The translations under genes were made by a program, and so were the position numbers. A stretch of DNA of 64,000 nucleotides from positions 53,432 to 117,431 of the forward strand of contig CAYRYU010000010.1 of the NCBI GenBank assembly GCA_964428355.1. Reading direction: 5' to 3'. Numbering within the stretch: position 1 is the stretch's first letter; each line of letters opens with the position of its first letter. The notes beneath the pieces are model-generated. The model saw nothing but the letters and a program-made list of their open reading frames with translations, was not told where the DNA came from and made no database searches. The stretch is from CAYRYU01 sp964428355 (GTDB lineage: Bacteria > Muiribacteriota > Ozemobacteria > Ozemobacterales > Ozemobacteraceae). Below are positions 17,934-25,961 of the stretch, in pieces.

Positions 17934-20900
17934 TCAGAGACCCCTGCGGACCTTCTCGATCTGGTAGTAGATGACCGGGACCGCGACCCGGGTGAGGCAC
18001 GTCGATGCAAGTTCGCCGAAAACGATGGCGATGGCCAGCCCCTGGAAGATAGGATCGGAAAGCATCACGGTGGCCCCGATCAGCGTCGACAGAGAGGTCA
18101 GCACCATCGGCCGGAACCGGATCACCGCCGCGTTGATGACCGCGTCCTCAAGGCTCTGGCCGCGTTTTTCCAGTTCGATGATGAAGTCCACCAGAAGGAG
18201 CGAGTTGCGGACTATGATGCCCGCGCCGCTGATGAAGCCGATCATCGAGGTTGCCGTGAAGAACGCTCCCAATGCCGCATGGCCGGGCAGGACGCCGACG
18301 AGGCTGAAGGGGACCGGAAGCATTATTCCGATGGGGGTGAGGAAGTCCTGATACCATCCGACCATCAGTACGTAGATCAGGAGCATAACCGCAGCAAAGG
18401 CGAGCCCAAGGTCGCGGAAGACCTCATACGTGATCTGCCATTCTCCGTCGAACTTTACCGCGAATCCACTCGTGGTTTCGAAGGGGATGCGGGTGTGCCA
18501 CTGGGTAATGGAACCCCCGTCCGGGCCCCGGAGTGCGGCCAGGCGGCCAGTGAGATCGAGGATGGGGTAGACGGGACTTTCCTCGACTCCAGCCACGTCA
18601 GCGGTCACGTAGGTCACTGGCTGCAGGTTCTTGTGATACCTGCTCTTGTCCTTGACACGGCGGCGGGGCGTAACCACCTCGCCCAGGGTCACGCTTCGCC
18701 CGCTTGCGGGGGAGGTCACCCGCAGTGAAAGGATGGCGTCGTCCCCGGAACGGCTGTGGCGGGGAAGGCGAACCAGAAGGGCAACATCCTCCCGCTCTCG
18801 CGGAAGGTCCATCAGACCGACCGATGCCCCCGTAACCCCAAGACGGATGGCCTGGGCGATGTGCTCCGGGCTCAAACCAAGCAGGGCGGCCTTGGTCTGG
18901 TCGACCTCGAAGATGGTCTGGGGCTGGTCCTCCTCGGTGTAGGAGTCGACATCGACGACCCCCGGGGTGTTCTGCATGATCGTCTGGACCTGACTGGCCA
19001 GCGCTATGCGCCCTTCCTCCGTGGGACCGAACACTTCCACCACCAGGGTCTGAAGGACGGGTGGTCCGGGAGGTACTTCCGCGATCTTGGCGTTGGCTCC
19101 GAACCGCCGGGCGATCTCCTGGACCGGCTGGCGAACCGAGAGTGCGATCTCGTGACTCTGACGGGTCCGCTTTGCCTTCGGGGCGAGGTTGACCTGCAGA
19201 TCCGCCATGTGGGCACTGCGACGCAGGAAGTAATGGCGCACCAGCCCGTTGAAATTGAAGGGGCCTGAGATCCCGGAGTGGAGCTCGATGTCGGTCACTT
19301 CGGGCACTGTCTTGAGGTAGTCCGAGATGGCCATGGCCGCTGCGGTCGTTGTCTCAAGCGTTGAACCTTCCGGAAGATCGAGAACGACCTGGAACTCGCT
19401 CTTGTTGTCGAAAGGCAGCATCTTTACCTTGACGAAACGCAGGGGTACCAGAAGGATTGCGCCAACCACCAAAATGGCCGCCACCAGGATGAACACCAGA
19501 CGGGTGCGGGGAACCCGGACGAGGGGGGTGATGATGAGCCGGTAAAATCGCTCGAAGAGCGAATCGGGGATCTTGTCGTCCTTCAGGTCCTCCTCGGAAA
19601 GCTCGGGAAACTTGATGAACCTGATTCCCGCCCATGGCGTCACTACGTAGGCAACGAGTAATGACAACATGCCGGCCGCAGCAGTTCCAATCGGGATGGG
19701 CTCCATGTAGGGCCCCATCATTCCGCTGACCAGGGCCATGGGCATGACTGCCAGCACGATTGCGATGTTGGCCAGGATCGTGGGATCGCCGATCTCGTTG
19801 ACCGCTTCCATAGCTATCTCGGCGCGTGGACGTCCACGGTTCTTGGGCATCCCGATGTGGCGGAGCAGGTTTTCGAGGACCACTACCGCGTCGTCGGTTA
19901 GAAGGCCGACCGAGAAGATCAGGGCGAACAGGGTGATGCGGTTCATGGTGAACCCGAGGGAATAGAAGGTGAAAAGAGTCAATGCAAGGGTCACCGGAAT
20001 GCTGATCGAACTCACCAGTGCAACCCGTGCGCTGAGCGTGAGAAAGAGGATAATCATGACCAGCACAACTGCCTGGATCATGCTCGTGAAGAGGTCGTCC
20101 GCCTTTTCCTGGGCGGTCGAGCCGTAGTCCCGCGTCGTGGTGACGGTCACTTCGTCTGGAATGACCGTCTTTCGCAGCACTTCAAGCTTGCGCCGGATTT
20201 CCCCCCCCAGAGCGATGGCGTTGGTTCCCCTGCGCTTGGCCACGCTCAATGTTACCGCGGGGGCGGGACCTCCCTGAAGGGCCTTGACCGGCACATCGCC
20301 CATCACGGTCCGAGCCGCGGGTCCGAAGTCGATGAAAACATGGGAGTCGGGCTCGTCGGTTCCGTCGCGCACCGTCGCCACGTCCGCCACCTTGATGGGT
20401 TTTCGGTCACGAACGGCGACCACCAGTTGCTCAACATCCTGACGTTGGCGCAGGAAGCCGCCTGCCAGAAGGGCGACCCGTCGGTTGGACCGGTCATACT
20501 CCCCCGCGCCGAACCGGGCATTCGCCCCTTTCAGCGCCTGAAGCAACTCGAAAGGGGAAACTCCGAATCCGGCCAGGCGGACCGGGTCGATTTCCACGAC
20601 CATTGCACGGGGCATCCCCCCGGTCAGGGTGGTGACCGAGACATCGGGAATGGCTTTGAGGTGGTCCATGACCTGGGCGGCGACCCTCCGGAGGTCGTCG
20701 TGGCCGTAGACACGGCTCCAGAAAGTCAGGGAGAGGAATGGAACGTCGTCGATGGTGCGGTTCTTGACCACCGGCCCAACCACGCCGGGCGGGATGCGGT
20801 CCTTGTGGTGTTCGAGTTTCTCGTTGATCTTCACCAGGGAGCGTTCGAGATCCTCGCCCACCTTGAACCGGACGATGACCATTGCCTGCTCCTCGGAGCT

Positions 20901-21164
20901 GGTGCTGTAGATGTATTCGACGCCGGGGATTTCCCAGAGCAGCTTTTCAAGCGGTCGGATGACGCGGTTCTCGACCTGCTCCGCGCCCGCCCCGGGCATG
21001 CCCACGAAGATGTCAACCATAGGAACAACGATCTGGGGTTCCTCTTCCCTGGGGATGGCCGAGAAGGCGAAATATCCCAACAGCAGGGAGGCGGCGATGA
21101 AGAGGGGCGTGAGCTTGGAGTTGACCCACTTTCCGACGAAGCGACCGCTGAGGTTCAGTTCCAT
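17934..21164 (-). CDS. RND efflux pump inner-membrane subunit, AcrB/HAE1 family
   Basis: The 1076-residue product has the full RND length. It begins with a short cytoplasmic stretch and TM1 (LTPLFIAASLLLGYFAFSAIPREEEP), a porter domain, and TM2-6 with the proton-relay signature (GLLTDDAVVVLENLLRHI). The arrangement then repeats, with the last TM bundle near ISGAGIIVRNSLLLVDFI. It works as a proton-driven trimer with the adaptor encoded 15 bp upstream and an outer-membrane channel not found in this window. Substrate class cannot be read from the sequence; drug or small-molecule efflux is the default, as no metal-specific His/Met motif stands out. Confidence 0.92.
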   Translation of the reverse strand: MELNLSGRFVGKWVNSKLTPLFIAASLLLGYFAFSAIPREEEPQIVVPMVDIFVGMPGAGAEQVENRVIRPLEKLLWEIPGVEYIYSTSSEEQAMVIVRFKVGEDLERSLVKINEKLEHHKDRIPPGVVGPVVKNRTIDDVPFLSLTFWSRVYGHDDLRRVAAQVMDHLKAIPDVSVTTLTGGMPRAMVVEIDPVRLAGFGVSPFELLQALKGANARFGAGEYDRSNRRVALLAGGFLRQRQDVEQLVVAVRDRKPIKVADVATVRDGTDEPDSHVFIDFGPAARTVMGDVPVKALQGGPAPAVTLSVAKRRGTNAIALGGEIRRKLEVLRKTVIPDEVTVTTTRDYGSTAQEKADDLFTSMIQAVVLVMIILFLTLSARVALVSSISIPVTLALTLFTFYSLGFTMNRITLFALIFSVGLLTDDAVVVLENLLRHIGMPKNRGRPRAEIAMEAVNEIGDPTILANIAIVLAVMPMALVSGMMGPYMEPIPIGTAAAGMLSLLVAYVVTPWAGIRFIKFPELSEEDLKDDKIPDSLFERFYRLIITPLVRVPRTRLVFILVAAILVVGAILLVPLRFVKVKMLPFDNKSEFQVVLDLPEGSTLETTTAAAMAISDYLKTVPEVTDIELHSGISGPFNFNGLVRHYFLRRSAHMADLQVNLAPKAKRTRQSHEIALSVRQPVQEIARRFGANAKIAEVPPGPPVLQTLVVEVFGPTEEGRIALASQVQTIMQNTPGVVDVDSYTEEDQPQTIFEVDQTKAALLGLSPEHIAQAIRLGVTGASVGLMDLPREREDVALLVRLPRHSRSGDDAILSLRVTSPASGRSVTLGEVVTPRRRVKDKSRYHKNLQPVTYVTADVAGVEESPVYPILDLTGRLAALRGPDGGSITQWHTRIPFETTSGFAVKFDGEWQITYEVFRDLGLAFAAVMLLIYVLMVGWYQDFLTPIGIMLPVPFSLVGVLPGHAALGAFFTATSMIGFISGAGIIVRNSLLLVDFIIELEKRGQSLEDAVINAAVIRFRPMVLTSLSTLIGATVMLSDPIFQGLAIAIVFGELASTCLTRVAVPVIYYQIEKVRRGL

Positions 21165-21179
21165 TTGTCTTTGCCTCCG

Positions 21180-22370
21180 TCAGTATGAGGGGGGGGCGAT
21201 AGACTCTCCTGCGGAAGCCGCAGCAGAGGGGGCCGTGAGAAGGACCAAGTCTCCCGGTTGCAGCCCTGACAGGATCTCCACCCTGTCGTCCAGGACCCTG
21301 CCGGTCTTCACCAGACGGTATACCGGCTTTCCGTCGACCTGGATGAATACGCCGTCCAGTTGTCCACGCGGCTCGATCGCGCTGCGTGGGACCATCAGGA
21401 GCGGCTCTTCACCCCGGACCACGATTCCACGGGCGAACATCCCTGATCGCAGGCGCGGATCGGCCGGCAGGGCTATTTTGACCAGGAAGGTGTGGGAAAG
21501 GGGGTCCGCTCCAGGAACAATCTCGGTGACCGTTCCGGTGAAAACCGCATCCGCAACCGCGTCGACACGGACGGTGACTGAGGCCCCTTCCGTAATGAAG
21601 GAAAGCAGACGTTCGGGAACGATTGCTTCGAACCGGATCATCCCGATGTCCTCGATGACGATCAGAGGAACACCTGGGGCAGCCAACATTCCTGGCTCGA
21701 TACGGCGCGCGGTCACCCGACCCGCAAAGGGGGCCTTCACCTCCGCAAGTTCCTTGATGGTGGAAACCTTGTTTATTCCCGCCCTGGCTTGTTCCGTCTT
21801 GGCTGCAACCTGCGAACGCTTCGCCTGCAACGACAGGATCTGGGATTCGGCCTGCGACACCCGGCTGCGCGCCTGGGTCTGGGCCGCCATCGCCTGGTCG
21901 AATTCCTGCTGGGAAACCGATTTCTTCTGAAACAGGTTCTCGATGCGCTTGAAGGTGCTCTCAGCCAGGGTTGCCTGCGCCTTGGCTTCATCGAGGGCGG
22001 AACGGGCGGTGGAAAGGTGGCCCTCGATTTCCGCTCCGGCCGCTCCAGCTTCGCTTAGAGCCGCCCTGGCTCCGGCAAGGTCGCTTCCTATGTCCTTGGC
22101 ATCGATCCGGACAAGGATTTCCCCTGCCTTGACGAAATCCCCCTCGCGCTTGAGCACTTCGAGAACGTTGCCCATGACCTTGCTGGATAGCGTTGTCGTG
22201 ATATGCGGTTGAAGATTCCCCACTACCTCTTCGGTCAGCGGAACGGGTTGCAAAGAGGTCAGCCACGTTTCATCCTGGCCGGCGAGTGAGGGGAAGACTG
22301 CGGTGATGAGAAAGGCCGCTAGCAGTAAAATTCTCCGAGGGGTTCTTCCAGATACTGATCGATGGGGCAT
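21180..22370 (-). CDS. RND efflux periplasmic adaptor (membrane fusion protein)
   Basis: The 396-residue product starts at 22370 because AGGAGG lies 4-5 bp before that ATG; an in-frame upstream start at 22406 has none. It has a signal peptide (ILLLAAFLITAVFPSLAG), a lipoyl/barrel-sandwich half (VVGNLQPHITTTLSSKVMG and later AEVKAPFAGRVTARRIEPG), a long coiled-coil hairpin between them with many Ala, Glu, Gln and Arg, and a beta-barrel/membrane-proximal region towards LSGLQPGDLVLL. It bridges the inner-membrane pump encoded next to it to an outer-membrane channel. It is the first gene of a two-gene operon. Confidence 0.92.
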   Translation of the reverse strand: MPHRSVSGRTPRRILLLAAFLITAVFPSLAGQDETWLTSLQPVPLTEEVVGNLQPHITTTLSSKVMGNVLEVLKREGDFVKAGEILVRIDAKDIGSDLAGARAALSEAGAAGAEIEGHLSTARSALDEAKAQATLAESTFKRIENLFQKKSVSQQEFDQAMAAQTQARSRVSQAESQILSLQAKRSQVAAKTEQARAGINKVSTIKELAEVKAPFAGRVTARRIEPGMLAAPGVPLIVIEDIGMIRFEAIVPERLLSFITEGASVTVRVDAVADAVFTGTVTEIVPGADPLSHTFLVKIALPADPRLRSGMFARGIVVRGEEPLLMVPRSAIEPRGQLDGVFIQVDGKPVYRLVKTGRVLDDRVEILSGLQPGDLVLLTAPSAAASAGESIAPPSY

Positions 22371-22427
22371 GGGTTCCTCCTGAAAGATGGGAAATTGACA
22401 TCCCAATGTACTATTTTATGGACAAAG

Positions 22428-22445
22428 GGACAAAGGGGAAAATCC
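22428..22445. repeat. Short direct repeat upstream of efflux operon
   Basis: GGACAAAG occurs twice in tandem within about 18 bp, 60-75 bp upstream of the adaptor start. It may be a regulator site, but no cognate regulator gene is adjacent. Confidence 0.25.
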
Positions 22446-22493
22446 CTCTTCCGGATCGCAGCCAAGGACCCCAGATACCCCAGGCGTCTTGCG

Positions 22494-22934
22494 CTAATCA
22501 GCCTGTGTTATCCCGACCTCCTTGCGGATTCGCGCAAGCAGATCTCGGGAGAGGCTGAAGGTGGTTTCGGGGCACCCCTTCATCGCGATCTTCACCATTG
22601 GAAGAAACAGGTTGAAACCGTCATCTGGGGAGATTTCCATTTCCTCCCAGGGAAGGAAGATCGGATCGTGGCCAGCGCTGAACAGGGAGGGCATCGCAAG
22701 CGTAAGACCGGTTTCATCCGCTCCGATCGTCAGAACGTTATTGTATCTGGTCCAGCCCCCCATCCTCATGCTGCGGAATCTCCATGTTTTCGGGGGAGGA
22801 AAAGGTTTTCCGGGGTATTTCGATGCCAATGTGCTCCACCCCCCGATCCAGGCGACGAAGCGGAGGATCACGCTCAGGGCAAGGAAAACGGTTATCAGGG
22901 CAAAAAGAAGATAAAGAATTGCGTGGGAATCCAT
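22494..22934 (-). CDS. Small single-pass membrane protein, unknown
   Basis: The 146-residue product has a TM helix at about residues 5-30 (LYLLFALITVFLALSVILRFVAWIGG), then a soluble domain with conserved-looking features of a membrane-proximal beta domain (YNNVLTIGADETGLTLAM, IFLPWEEMEI). AAAGGAG lies 7 bp upstream of the start. No function is recognised. It is on the same strand as the efflux operon but 123 bp away. Confidence 0.65.
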   Translation of the reverse strand: MDSHAILYLLFALITVFLALSVILRFVAWIGGWSTLASKYPGKPFPPPKTWRFRSMRMGGWTRYNNVLTIGADETGLTLAMPSLFSAGHDPIFLPWEEMEISPDDGFNLFLPMVKIAMKGCPETTFSLSRDLLARIRKEVGITQAD

Positions 22935-23068
22935 CTTCCAACTCCTTTGCGAACAATCCTCCTGAAGGGTTCTGCGATCCCATCGGGACCGTGGATTTCC
23001 CTAAAAGGGAAAAGGGAGGCTCGCAAGTCCCCAGGATCTTGGGAGCCCCCCGAAACACGACGGCCGGA

Positions 23069-23743
23069 TCAGAATTCCTGATCGAATGAATCGGCCGCTT
23101 TTCCCCGTGGCGCGTTCGAAGGTAGGATCGGAACCGAGGGCTGATTGCCATAACCACCGGGTTGTGGCTGGTACGCAGGGACGAGGGAGTTCATATGGTT
23201 AACCAACTGATCCCTGATCTGGGCTCCCCGAAGTTGGCTGTCCACGCCCAAACCAGCTCCCCGGGCACGATAGAGCATCTGCATCATCTTCTCGTCAGCC
23301 CCCGGAGGAAGCTGCGTCGAGATATAGGCTTCTTGCCCAAGAGGGGTCAGATACACCTGATCGGGGGAACCGGGTAGGAAAGCTCCCGGGGTCATCGGGA
23401 CCGGACTTATCGCCCCAGGGGGATTCACCAGGGTCGACGGGACGTCGGTCATCTGGCGCCGATGCGCCGCCATCGCCAGATCCCAGGTGTAAACGTCAGG
23501 CTCGAGGACCACGGGAAGGTTGGTCCGGGGAATCCCATGGACGAACTTCCTTTTCTCGAATTGGAACGCGTCCGTTTCGTTCCTTTTGTAGAGGGACTCC
23601 TTGATCATGTGTTCCGAGTAATGGAGCGTTTCCAGGGTCCGGCGGGTTGGACCATCGGTTACGGCCCTGGCCGGAACGATCGCCCAGATGAAAGTGAAGA
23701 ACATCAGCAGTGCCAGGCAACCAACAACGATTCGTGATCTCAT
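23069..23743 (-). CDS. Secreted hypothetical protein, Pro/Gln-rich tail
   Basis: The 224-residue product starts at 23743, with GGAGGG 4 bp upstream; the longer in-frame start at 23854 has no such support. A clear signal peptide (VVGCLALLMFFTFIWAIVPARA) is followed by a soluble domain of unknown type and a low-complexity tail rich in Pro, Gln, Gly and Asn. No motif is recognised. A TTGACA element lies upstream. Confidence 0.65.
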   Translation of the reverse strand: MRSRIVVGCLALLMFFTFIWAIVPARAVTDGPTRRTLETLHYSEHMIKESLYKRNETDAFQFEKRKFVHGIPRTNLPVVLEPDVYTWDLAMAAHRRQMTDVPSTLVNPPGAISPVPMTPGAFLPGSPDQVYLTPLGQEAYISTQLPPGADEKMMQMLYRARGAGLGVDSQLRGAQIRDQLVNHMNSLVPAYQPQPGGYGNQPSVPILPSNAPRGKAADSFDQEF

Positions 23744-23788
23744 TGCACCCTCCAAATCAGCCTTGAACAAGTGGCGATTTGGCAAGGA

Positions 23789-23817
23789 AATGTGTCGCCG
23801 TTTTCCTGGTTTGTCAA
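23789..23817 (-). promoter_or_regulatory. Possible promoter for secreted hypothetical gene
   Basis: On the minus strand a perfect TTGACA (23817-23812) is followed after 17 bp by CACATT (23794-23789), a weak -10, about 45 bp before the start at 23743. Confidence 0.4.
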
Positions 23818-23881
23818 GGGAAAATCGAAAAACCGGAAAGTCGAGTTTCCACAAGGCCCGCTGAGCTTCCCTTCCAAAATG

Positions 23882-23910
23882 AAAAACCGGGTCGCCATAT
23901 GGCGGCCCGG
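23882..23910 (-). terminator. Intrinsic terminator of Hsp20 operon
   Basis: A 10-bp GC-rich stem with one mismatch and an ATAT loop (23887-23910) is followed on the minus strand by five T residues (23886-23882), 27 bp after the second Hsp20 stop codon. Confidence 0.8.
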
Positions 23911-23937
23911 ATGAGGAGGGGAGGGAGAGTGACAGGT

Positions 23938-24342
23938 TCAGGAGACGGAAACTTCGATCTGTCGGGGTTTCATGGCTTCAGAGCGGGGAAGGGACAGGGT
24001 CAGGACCCCGTTCTTCAGGTCGGCCGTGATCTTCTCCCGGTCGACGGTGTCGGTGATCTCGAACTGCCGGAAGAAACTCACGGGTTCGAACTCCTTCACC
24101 TGATAGCCCTTTTGAGGGGTGCTTTCAACCTTTCCTTCGATCGTGAGAAGATCATCTTCGACCGTGATCTTGAGCCCGGACTTCTCGACTCCGGGGAGAT
24201 CGGCAACCAGAGACAGTCCATCGGCGGTCTCAAAAATATCGACGTCCGGGGAAGCGAACCGCTCACGGGTTCGCGTCACTTCCCGCTGAACCGCGGGGGC
24301 CTCGGTCTTGATCGTGGGAACGTTGTTCTCTGACATGTTCAT
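23938..24342 (-). CDS. hsp20: Small heat-shock protein Hsp20, second copy
   Basis: The 134-residue alpha-crystallin-domain chaperone has its core at about residues 30-120. The family signature appears as ADLKNGVLTLSLPR, and the C-terminal tail carries an I-x-V anchor (QIEV). The hydrophobic core motif LVADLPGVEKSGLKITVEDDLL is typical. It holds unfolding proteins for refolding, in oligomers. It lies 87 bp behind the other Hsp20 gene and shares its promoter; AGGA precedes the start. An intrinsic terminator follows. The two copies differ enough to form hetero-oligomers, though that is inference. Confidence 0.93.
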   Translation of the reverse strand: MNMSENNVPTIKTEAPAVQREVTRTRERFASPDVDIFETADGLSLVADLPGVEKSGLKITVEDDLLTIEGKVESTPQKGYQVKEFEPVSFFRQFEITDTVDREKITADLKNGVLTLSLPRSEAMKPRQIEVSVS

Positions 24343-24429
24343 ACCTCCTGTCGTTCAGGGTTGAAGATTGGGGGGCGCAATAGTCGCCGCTTGTCCGGAC
24401 GGCGGATTTGCCCTTGCCAGTCCGCTTGC

Positions 24430-24876
24430 TCAGTTGACCTTCACCTGGATCTGGTGGGGTTTTGACTCCTCGGCTTTCGCGAGTTTGATGGTCAGGATCC
24501 CGTTCTTGTATTCGGCCGAAACCTTCTCAGGGTTGATTTCCAACGGGAGTTCGAAGGTCCGGGAGAATTTTCCTTCCCCCCTTTCGCACCTATGGAAGCT
24601 TTCAGCCGGGATTCCGGATGGGGACTTTTCTCCACTGATGGAAAGCTGGTTTTTCAGCGCGTTGACTTTTAGACTGGAAGACTCGATCCCCGGGACAACC
24701 GCTTCGATGAAGAGGTTCTCCTCATCGGCCCACGTGTTCACCAGTGGATAGATCCTGGAGGAGAGCCCGGGAAGGAAAGCCAGGGGGGCTCGTTTCCCGA
24801 ACCCGAACTCCCTCGAAACCTGGGAGAGCTGGTTCTGAAGGTTTTCCATCTCTTTCAGGAAGTTCCAGACGTTCAT
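24430..24876 (-). CDS. hsp20: Small heat-shock protein Hsp20, first copy
   Basis: The 148-residue alpha-crystallin-domain chaperone has a longer N-terminal arm than the second copy. The signature is AEYKNGILTIKLAK and the C-terminal anchor is IQV in KPHQIQVKVN. AAGGAGG lies about 7 bp before the ATG. It is the first gene of a two-gene operon controlled by a sigma54-type promoter centred about 53 bp upstream. Confidence 0.93.
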   Translation of the reverse strand: MNVWNFLKEMENLQNQLSQVSREFGFGKRAPLAFLPGLSSRIYPLVNTWADEENLFIEAVVPGIESSSLKVNALKNQLSISGEKSPSGIPAESFHRCERGEGKFSRTFELPLEINPEKVSAEYKNGILTIKLAKAEESKPHQIQVKVN

Positions 24877-24920
24877 ATTTTTCCTCCTTGTGGCTTGGAA
24901 ATTTGGTTCATCGATAGAAA

Positions 24921-24937
24921 AGCAACATCCGTGCCAA
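24921..24937 (-). promoter_or_regulatory. Sigma54 (RpoN) promoter of Hsp20 operon
   Basis: The minus strand reads TTGGCACGGATGTTGCT. This matches the -24/-12 consensus TGGCAC-N5-TTGCW, with exactly ten bases between the GG and GC doublets. The predicted start is near 24910, leaving a leader of about 34 nt with AAGGAGG. Sigma54 promoters need an enhancer-binding ATPase acting from upstream; a matching palindrome lies at 25001-25015. Confidence 0.85.
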
Positions 24938-24974
24938 TTCGCAAAAGCGGCTTGGAATCAAAGCTTTTGGGGAA

Positions 24975-25018
24975 AACGTTGCATCGGGACGAAAACTGCT
25001 ACGTTGCCGCAACGTTGC
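24975..25018. promoter_or_regulatory. Palindrome and repeated half-site, candidate enhancer
   Basis: ACGTTGC-C-GCAACGT (25001-25015) is a perfect 7-bp inverted repeat, about 65-80 bp upstream of the sigma54 promoter. AACGTTGC also occurs at about 24975-24982 and overlaps the palindrome's right arm at 25011-25018. The position and repetition suit an upstream activator site. Confidence 0.5.
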
Positions 25019-25067
25019 AATCACCGCGAAAACGACGGTCGCTCGGGCCTCATCTTTTCGCGAGGGA

Positions 25068-25961
25068 TCACTCGAGGAACAGTTCCGGGGTGATGACCGA
25101 ATTTCCCTGGTACGGATGGGGCGCCTGGAATGAGTGGATCATCCTGAAACGGCACCGGGAGGGGACTCCCACATCACGCATGATCAGCATTCCCGGGTCA
25201 TACCATCGGCCGGTCTCCCGAAACTGCCGGAATCGCCAGGCAACGATATCGGTCACGTCGATCGTGACCTCGGCGGATCCGGATGCGGGAAGAGTCGCCG
25301 TAGAATGGGGTTCATACGAGAAATCCCCCCCGGTCGTTTCCCATGGCATCTCTCTCGTTGCCATGAACCAGGTGCATCCCCGATCGTATGACTGATGGCG
25401 TCCCCACTTTCCGTTCCCTTCCTCGAACCGTCGGGCCAGAGGGTATACGACGATAGGAACCGGTTCCCCGCAATCCGGTCCTGGGGCGAGGCGCAGGACG
25501 AGTGTCGCCCTTTCGGGGATGAACTCCGTGATCGGGATTCCGGAATCGCGGAAGGCTTTGGGAATATCGAAGCAGATCAGGTAACGAAGGCCGTTCGAGG
25601 AATAATAGGAACCGACCGGGCCGGAAGGGTCGGCTCCGGAATTCTGCTCCGCGGCCTGGGAAGGATGTCTGTCGTTGGGGCTCCGGATGAAGGCGTCGAT
25701 GCCCTCCCTGACAACCACCTGACCTTGATGGGATCGCTCCGGAATTGTCGGCCAGGAAATTCCGCGGAGACAGTTCCAGCAGGTCCTGTCCATTTCGCTT
25801 ACGGGCGCGGAACAGAAAGAACAAGAGGCTCCCCAGGCAGTCGCGATTCCCAGGTAAAGGAGGAGAACGACGACGATGGGAGCAGCGGAAATCCAGGTTC
25901 CGGGTCGTGAGAACCCGCTCTCCGGCTGAGAAAGGGTTTTCGGGAATCCCGGGGTGTTCAA
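25068..25961 (-). CDS. Membrane-anchored zinc-ribbon, DNRLRE-like domain protein
   Basis: The 297-residue product has a TM helix (AAPIVVVLLLYLGIATAWGA, about 27-46), then a four-Cys ribbon-like motif (CSFCSAP...CWNCL). The C-terminal domain resembles the DNRLRE/CBM96-type beta domain found in surface proteins: LRYLICFDI, ATLVLRLAP, then AEVTIDVTDIVAWR. Such domains sit in cell-surface proteins and may bind sugars. Its start overlaps the stop of the HEAT-repeat gene as ATGA, so both are made from one mRNA. Confidence 0.7.
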   Translation of the reverse strand: MNTPGFPKTLSQPESGFSRPGTWISAAPIVVVLLLYLGIATAWGASCSFCSAPVSEMDRTCWNCLRGISWPTIPERSHQGQVVVREGIDAFIRSPNDRHPSQAAEQNSGADPSGPVGSYYSSNGLRYLICFDIPKAFRDSGIPITEFIPERATLVLRLAPGPDCGEPVPIVVYPLARRFEEGNGKWGRHQSYDRGCTWFMATREMPWETTGGDFSYEPHSTATLPASGSAEVTIDVTDIVAWRFRQFRETGRWYDPGMLIMRDVGVPSRCRFRMIHSFQAPHPYQGNSVITPELFLE

